Source: JAZDKP01 sp043802925 (GTDB lineage Bacteria; Fibrobacterota; OXYB2-FULL-49-7; JAEUSG01). Taken from it: a DNA stretch of 16,750 nucleotides. The notes beneath the pieces are model-generated. The model was not told the origin of the DNA and searched no databases. It saw only the letters and a list, made by a program, of their open reading frames with translations. A program made the position numbers and the translations under genes. The DNA lies in the NCBI GenBank assembly GCA_043802925.1, contig JAZDKP010000288.1:1-16750 (forward strand). Reading direction: 5' to 3'. Every line of letters begins with the position of its first letter. Position 1 is the stretch's first letter. Of the stretch, positions 14,838-16,750 are shown piece by piece.

Positions 14838-14909
14838 GACCGTATCCCGTTCATTCCTTACAGTATAAATATAATAACACCCTTAAAATAATACCTTGAA
14901 GATACGGTC
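14838..14909. promoter_or_regulatory. Inverted 9-bp sites in the divergent araC-type / glycohydrolase control region
   Basis: GACCGTATC (14838-14846) and its exact inverse GATACGGTC (14901-14909) have centres 63 bp apart, close to six helical turns. On the minus strand the second copy sits directly upstream of a poor -35 (TTCAAG, 14895-14900), 18 bp from TATTAT (14871-14876). That is the usual place for an AraC-type activator. The other copy lies in the leader of the glycohydrolase gene. On the plus strand, TTGAAG (14896-14901) and TATTAT (14921-14926) form only a weak promoter for the regulator itself. Confidence 0.55.
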
Positions 14910-14935
14910 AATAAATAGCATATTATGGTCAACCT

Positions 14936-15823
14936 ATGGCCCGCGAACGCAAAAAAAAGATGGCAGGCAACTATTACCGGGAAGACTTTTTTGAAAAAAG
15001 CGGCATGCCGCTTTTTATCATTGATGCGGAAGCGCACCAGTCCACGCTGCCGCACGGTCATGATTTCACGGAGCTGGTTATTGTCCGCGAGGGAAGGGGC
15101 GTCCATCTTGAAGGGAACGAACAGTATCCCATCGTTGCAGGCGACGCCTTTGTCATCCACGAGCGGGAGCAGCACGGCTATGCTGACGTCAGCGGACTCG
15201 CCATCACCAACATCCTCTTTGACCCTGTCCCGCTCGGGTTTCCCGCGCACGACATGCGCGGTATGGCCGGGTACCAGGCGCTTTTTGCGCTCGAGCCCTC
15301 GCTCCGCCAACGGCACGGACTGCGCAGCCCCCTGCGCATGGCGCCGCGCGACCTTTTGACCGCTGTTGTGCTCAAGGATCACATCCGTAAAGAGCTGACG
15401 GACAAGGCCGAAGGGTTTCGCGCAATGGCCGCGGCCCTGTTCAGCCAGCTCGTTCTTTTTTTATCGCGGAACTATGGAAAGGGAAAGGAAACGGATGCGG
15501 TCTCGCTGCTCCGGCTCGGCAGCGCGCTTTGCCTGCTGGAGGACCGCTACGCGGAGAGGGTTCGGCTTTGCGACCTGGCTCATGCTGCCGGCATGTCGCA
15601 GAGCAGCTTTCAGCGCGCCTTCCGCCGGGCCCTCGACTGTTCGCCCATCGATTACCTCATCCGCTACCGTGTCCGCAAGGCCGCGGAGCTGCTGCGCGAC
15701 CCCGCGCTCCGTATTACAGAGATCGGATTCAAGAGTGGGTTTGAGGACAGTAATTATTTTTCGCGGCAGTTTAAGGCCGTGATGGGCATGAGCCCCCGCC
15801 GGTACCGGGCGCAGGGCGGATAA
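14936..15823 (+). CDS. AraC-family transcriptional activator, RhaR/RhaS-like
   Basis: A 295-residue regulator. The N-terminal cupin sugar-sensing domain (about 35-115) has HGHDFTELVIVREGRGVHL, the YPIVAGDAFVI strand and ITNILFDP, closest in style to RhaR and RhaS. The C-terminal double helix-turn-helix (about 195-295) contains LCDLAHAAGMSQSSFQRAF, then ITEIGFKSGFEDSNYFSRQF and MSPRRYR. Members of this group activate sugar catabolic genes when the sugar binds the cupin. The ATG at 14936 has no good ribosome site; an internal ATG at 14960 (MAGNYYRED) is the alternative start. The gene diverges from the glycohydrolase gene and shares its control region. The inducer could be a 6-deoxyhexose or another monosaccharide. 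Confidence 0.9.
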   Translation: MARERKKKMAGNYYREDFFEKSGMPLFIIDAEAHQSTLPHGHDFTELVIVREGRGVHLEGNEQYPIVAGDAFVIHEREQHGYADVSGLAITNILFDPVPLGFPAHDMRGMAGYQALFALEPSLRQRHGLRSPLRMAPRDLLTAVVLKDHIRKELTDKAEGFRAMAAALFSQLVLFLSRNYGKGKETDAVSLLRLGSALCLLEDRYAERVRLCDLAHAAGMSQSSFQRAFRRALDCSPIDYLIRYRVRKAAELLRDPALRITEIGFKSGFEDSNYFSRQFKAVMGMSPRRYRAQGG

Positions 15824-15854
15824 CGGACGGTGACGGAGACATTTCCTTATTCTA

Positions 15855-15894
15855 TTTGTTACCATTTATTACCGGCAAACTCCGTTTGTTACCG
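15855..15894. repeat. Short decamer repeats downstream of the AraC-type gene
   Basis: TTTGTTACC at 15855-15863, TTTATTACC at 15865-15873 and TTTGTTACC at 15885-15893 fall on an exact 10-base register. One decamer slot between them is degenerate. Helical phasing suggests a protein-binding array. However, the place is between two convergent genes, where no promoter is expected. Confidence 0.35.
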
Positions 15895-15981
15895 TAAAAG
15901 AGGGAGACCGGATGTAGACCTGAAATTCGAGGGACACCTGAAAATGCCAGAGCCGGATGTTGCATTGTACAATGGGAAAAA

Positions 15982-16010
15982 CTGGAGATGGGGGGAGTTG
16001 AACCCTGGGG
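15982..16010 (-). pseudogene. Degenerate 3' fragment of a tRNA (T-arm and acceptor end)
   Basis: The plus strand here reads TGGAG, two bases, GGGGGGAGTTGAACCCTGG. The 3' end of the adjacent tRNA-Ala reads TGGAG, three bases, GGGGAGTTGAACCCCTGG at 16055 onward. The T-loop core is kept but the T-stem is reduced to three pairs. The D arm and anticodon arm are absent. The two copies are 72 bases apart. Confidence 0.55.
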
Positions 16011-16046
16011 AAGAGCCGAAGAGCCCCCGTATTTGGGGAAGAGCCG
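16006..16046. repeat. 13-bp direct repeat between the tRNA fragment and tRNA-Ala
   Basis: TGGGGAAGAGCCG occurs at 16006-16018 and 16034-16046, exact copies 28 bases apart. Together with the duplicated tRNA 3' end, this points to duplication or recombination at the tRNA. Confidence 0.6.
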
Positions 16047-16054
16047 GAAAAAAA

Positions 16055-16127
16055 TGGAGCTTAGGGGAGTTGAACCCCTGGCCTCGTCATTGCGAACGAC
16101 GCGCTCTACCAACTGAGCTAAAGCCCC
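16055..16127 (-). tRNA. tRNA-Ala (anticodon CGC)
   Basis: A full 73-nt cloverleaf on the minus strand. The acceptor stem GGGGCTT/AAGCTCC contains the G3-U70 wobble pair that defines alanine tRNA. The D arm is GCTC-AGTTGGTA-GAGC. The anticodon stem CGTCG/TGACG encloses the loop TTCGCAA with anticodon CGC, reading GCG. The variable loop has 5 nt, the T arm is AGGGG-TTCAACT-CCCCT, and the discriminator is A. CCA is not encoded. A run of T residues follows directly and may end transcription. Confidence 0.95.
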
Positions 16128-16146
16128 TAATCCGCGCGGAAAAGAC

Positions 16147-16175
16147 AATTTAAAATAATTTTTTAGGACAGTCAG
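16147..16175 (-). promoter_or_regulatory. Probable tRNA-Ala promoter
   Basis: On the minus strand CTGACT (16170-16175) and TAAATT (16147-16152) are 17 bp apart. They lie about 20 bases before the mature 5' end of the tRNA, with a GC-rich CCGCGCGG stretch in the leader. The hexamers match the sigma-70 pattern only moderately. Confidence 0.45.
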
Positions 16176-16445
16176 GGGCAAGCTCGGATTTAAACAACGT
16201 GATCTGAAATTACCGACGTTTTTCTTTGCCAGCTTTTTTCTTGCCGATTGCCCTTGTAGTTGGTTTTTGCCGGACTGAGCGGAAACATTCCCAAAAACGG
16301 AGAAAGTGTCAACCAATTTTGGAGATAATGAGCGCTCATAATTAGATTGGCGCGACAATTATTTTATGCGAGCATTATTGCTGATAATCCTTATTTATAT
16401 TATCGTCCAATTGAGAAAAAAGCTTCAGCAAATATGTTTTGCCCT
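16176..16445. other. AT-rich stretch without a recognised gene
   Basis: No convincing gene on either strand. It contains a perfect 12-bp palindrome ATGAGCGCTCAT (16328-16339). A minus-strand frame ending in TAA at 16210-16212 is very rich in Lys and Arg (AIGKKKAGKEKRR). It has no start and no ribosome site and may be a gene remnant. Confidence 0.5.
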
Positions 16446-16615
16446 TTAGAGTCTGTATCGGCAACATCTACGTGAAAAACGTAGATAAGTTGCCGATTTA
16501 CAGACTCTTATTTTCGGCCTTGGCCGAATTAGAGTCTGTATCGGCAACATCTACGTGAAAAACGTAGATAAGTTGCCGATTTACAGACTCTTATTTTCGG
16601 CCTTGGCCGAATTAG
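16446..16615. repeat. Two exact tandem copies of an 83-bp unit with nested hairpins
   Basis: The 83-bp unit at 16446-16528 is repeated without a mismatch at 16529-16611, and the first four bases (TTAG) follow once more. Each unit holds a long hairpin (16448-16508 and 16531-16591). Its stem has 26 pairs in blocks of 10, 8 and 8 (AGAGTCTGTA, TCGGCAAC, ATCTACGT and their complements), with two 2-nt bulges, AA and TT, only on the 3' arm and a GAAAA loop. After TTATT comes a second small hairpin, TTCGGCC-TT-GGCCGAA (16513-16528 and 16596-16611). The unit length is not a multiple of three and it encodes nothing recognisable. It may be a palindromic mobile repeat, a tandem structured RNA or a double terminator. 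Confidence 0.9.
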
Positions 16616-16627
16616 TTAAAACTGTAT

Positions 16628-16738
16628 TTAATAGATGGCCCCAGGATTAACTTTAACTAAAGTTCCTTCATCAATATACCGAAAATTCATATGACATTGA
16701 TTTGAATAATAGGGTAATACTATATTTATTGAATTCAT
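16628..16738 (-). CDS. Possible small protein or gene remnant of 36 residues
   Basis: A minus-strand frame from ATG at 16738 to TAA at 16628 gives a protein-like sequence ending FRYIDEGTLVKVNPGAIY. A TAG lies just upstream in frame, there is no Shine-Dalgarno, and I recognise no family. It would be transcribed toward the hairpin repeats. It could equally be the remains of a longer gene or chance. Confidence 0.2.
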   Translation of the reverse strand: MNSINIVLPYYSNQCHMNFRYIDEGTLVKVNPGAIY

Positions 16739-16750
16739 GCGCTATTTTTT

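Noticed and set aside
16210..16272. Basic minus-strand peptide tail ending KKKAGKEKRR
   Set aside because: It looks like the C-terminus of a small basic protein, but a stop lies close upstream and no start or ribosome site exists, so it is at most a remnant.
15852..16358. Minus-strand frame containing the peptide LAQLVERVVRNDEARGST
   Set aside because: This is the well-known false translation of a tRNA gene; it spans tRNA-Ala and has no independent support.
16446..16615. Integron attC site or CRISPR array
   Set aside because: The bulged stem resembles attC in shape, but the outer boxes do not fit RYYYAAC and GTTRRRY and no integrase is visible. The copies abut without spacers, so it is not CRISPR.

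Overview
The window is a stretch of bacterial chromosome, mostly GC-rich, with two visibly AT-richer patches at about 1440-3430 and 16130-16750. Its first 181 bases encode the tail of a secreted protein ending in a FlgD/type-IX-sorting-like C-terminal beta domain. A second fragment of the same kind lies at 3310-3432. Such tails are typical of the Fibrobacterota-Chlorobiota-Bacteroidota superphylum and related candidate phyla. That placement is an inference and I cannot name a genus.

Layout. 1-1133: sorting-domain tail, then a DeoR-family sugar repressor gene with its own promoter and operator. 1134-3432: an AT-richer accessory patch with a ribbon-helix-helix antitoxin/RelE-like toxin pair, a secreted N-formylglutamate-amidohydrolase-like protein, and gene debris on both strands. 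3485-13183, minus strand: a compact six-gene operon. Its transcription order is class II aldolase/SrlD-like dehydrogenase fusion, PHP-domain hydrolase, SorE/YggP-like zinc dehydrogenase, then E2, E3 and a fused E1 of a 2-oxoacid dehydrogenase complex. 13348-15823: an ADP-ribosylglycohydrolase-family gene (minus), closed by a strong terminator hairpin, and a divergent AraC/RhaR-like activator (plus). 15824-16750: a tRNA-Ala(CGC) gene, a degenerate tRNA 3' fragment, and two exact tandem copies of an 83-bp unit carrying a long bulged hairpin.

How it may work together. The operon looks like a catabolic pathway for a polyol or ketose phosphate. Two dehydrogenases related to sorbitol-6-phosphate dehydrogenase and L-sorbose-1-phosphate reductase interconvert the sugar phosphate. 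The aldolase splits a ketose phosphate, the PHP protein may remove a phosphate, and a dedicated lipoate-dependent complex turns a resulting 2-oxo or alpha-hydroxyketone intermediate into an acyl-CoA. I know of no described pathway with this gene set.

The operon promoter (TTGACA-17-TATATT) overlaps a perfect palindrome with 10-bp arms. A site matching it at 18 of 21 positions overlaps the -10 box of the distant deoR gene. This suggests that the DeoR protein represses both itself and the operon, and that the AT-rich patch was inserted between them. The AraC-like protein probably controls the neighbouring ADP-ribosylglycohydrolase gene through two inverted 9-bp sites spaced 63 bp apart.
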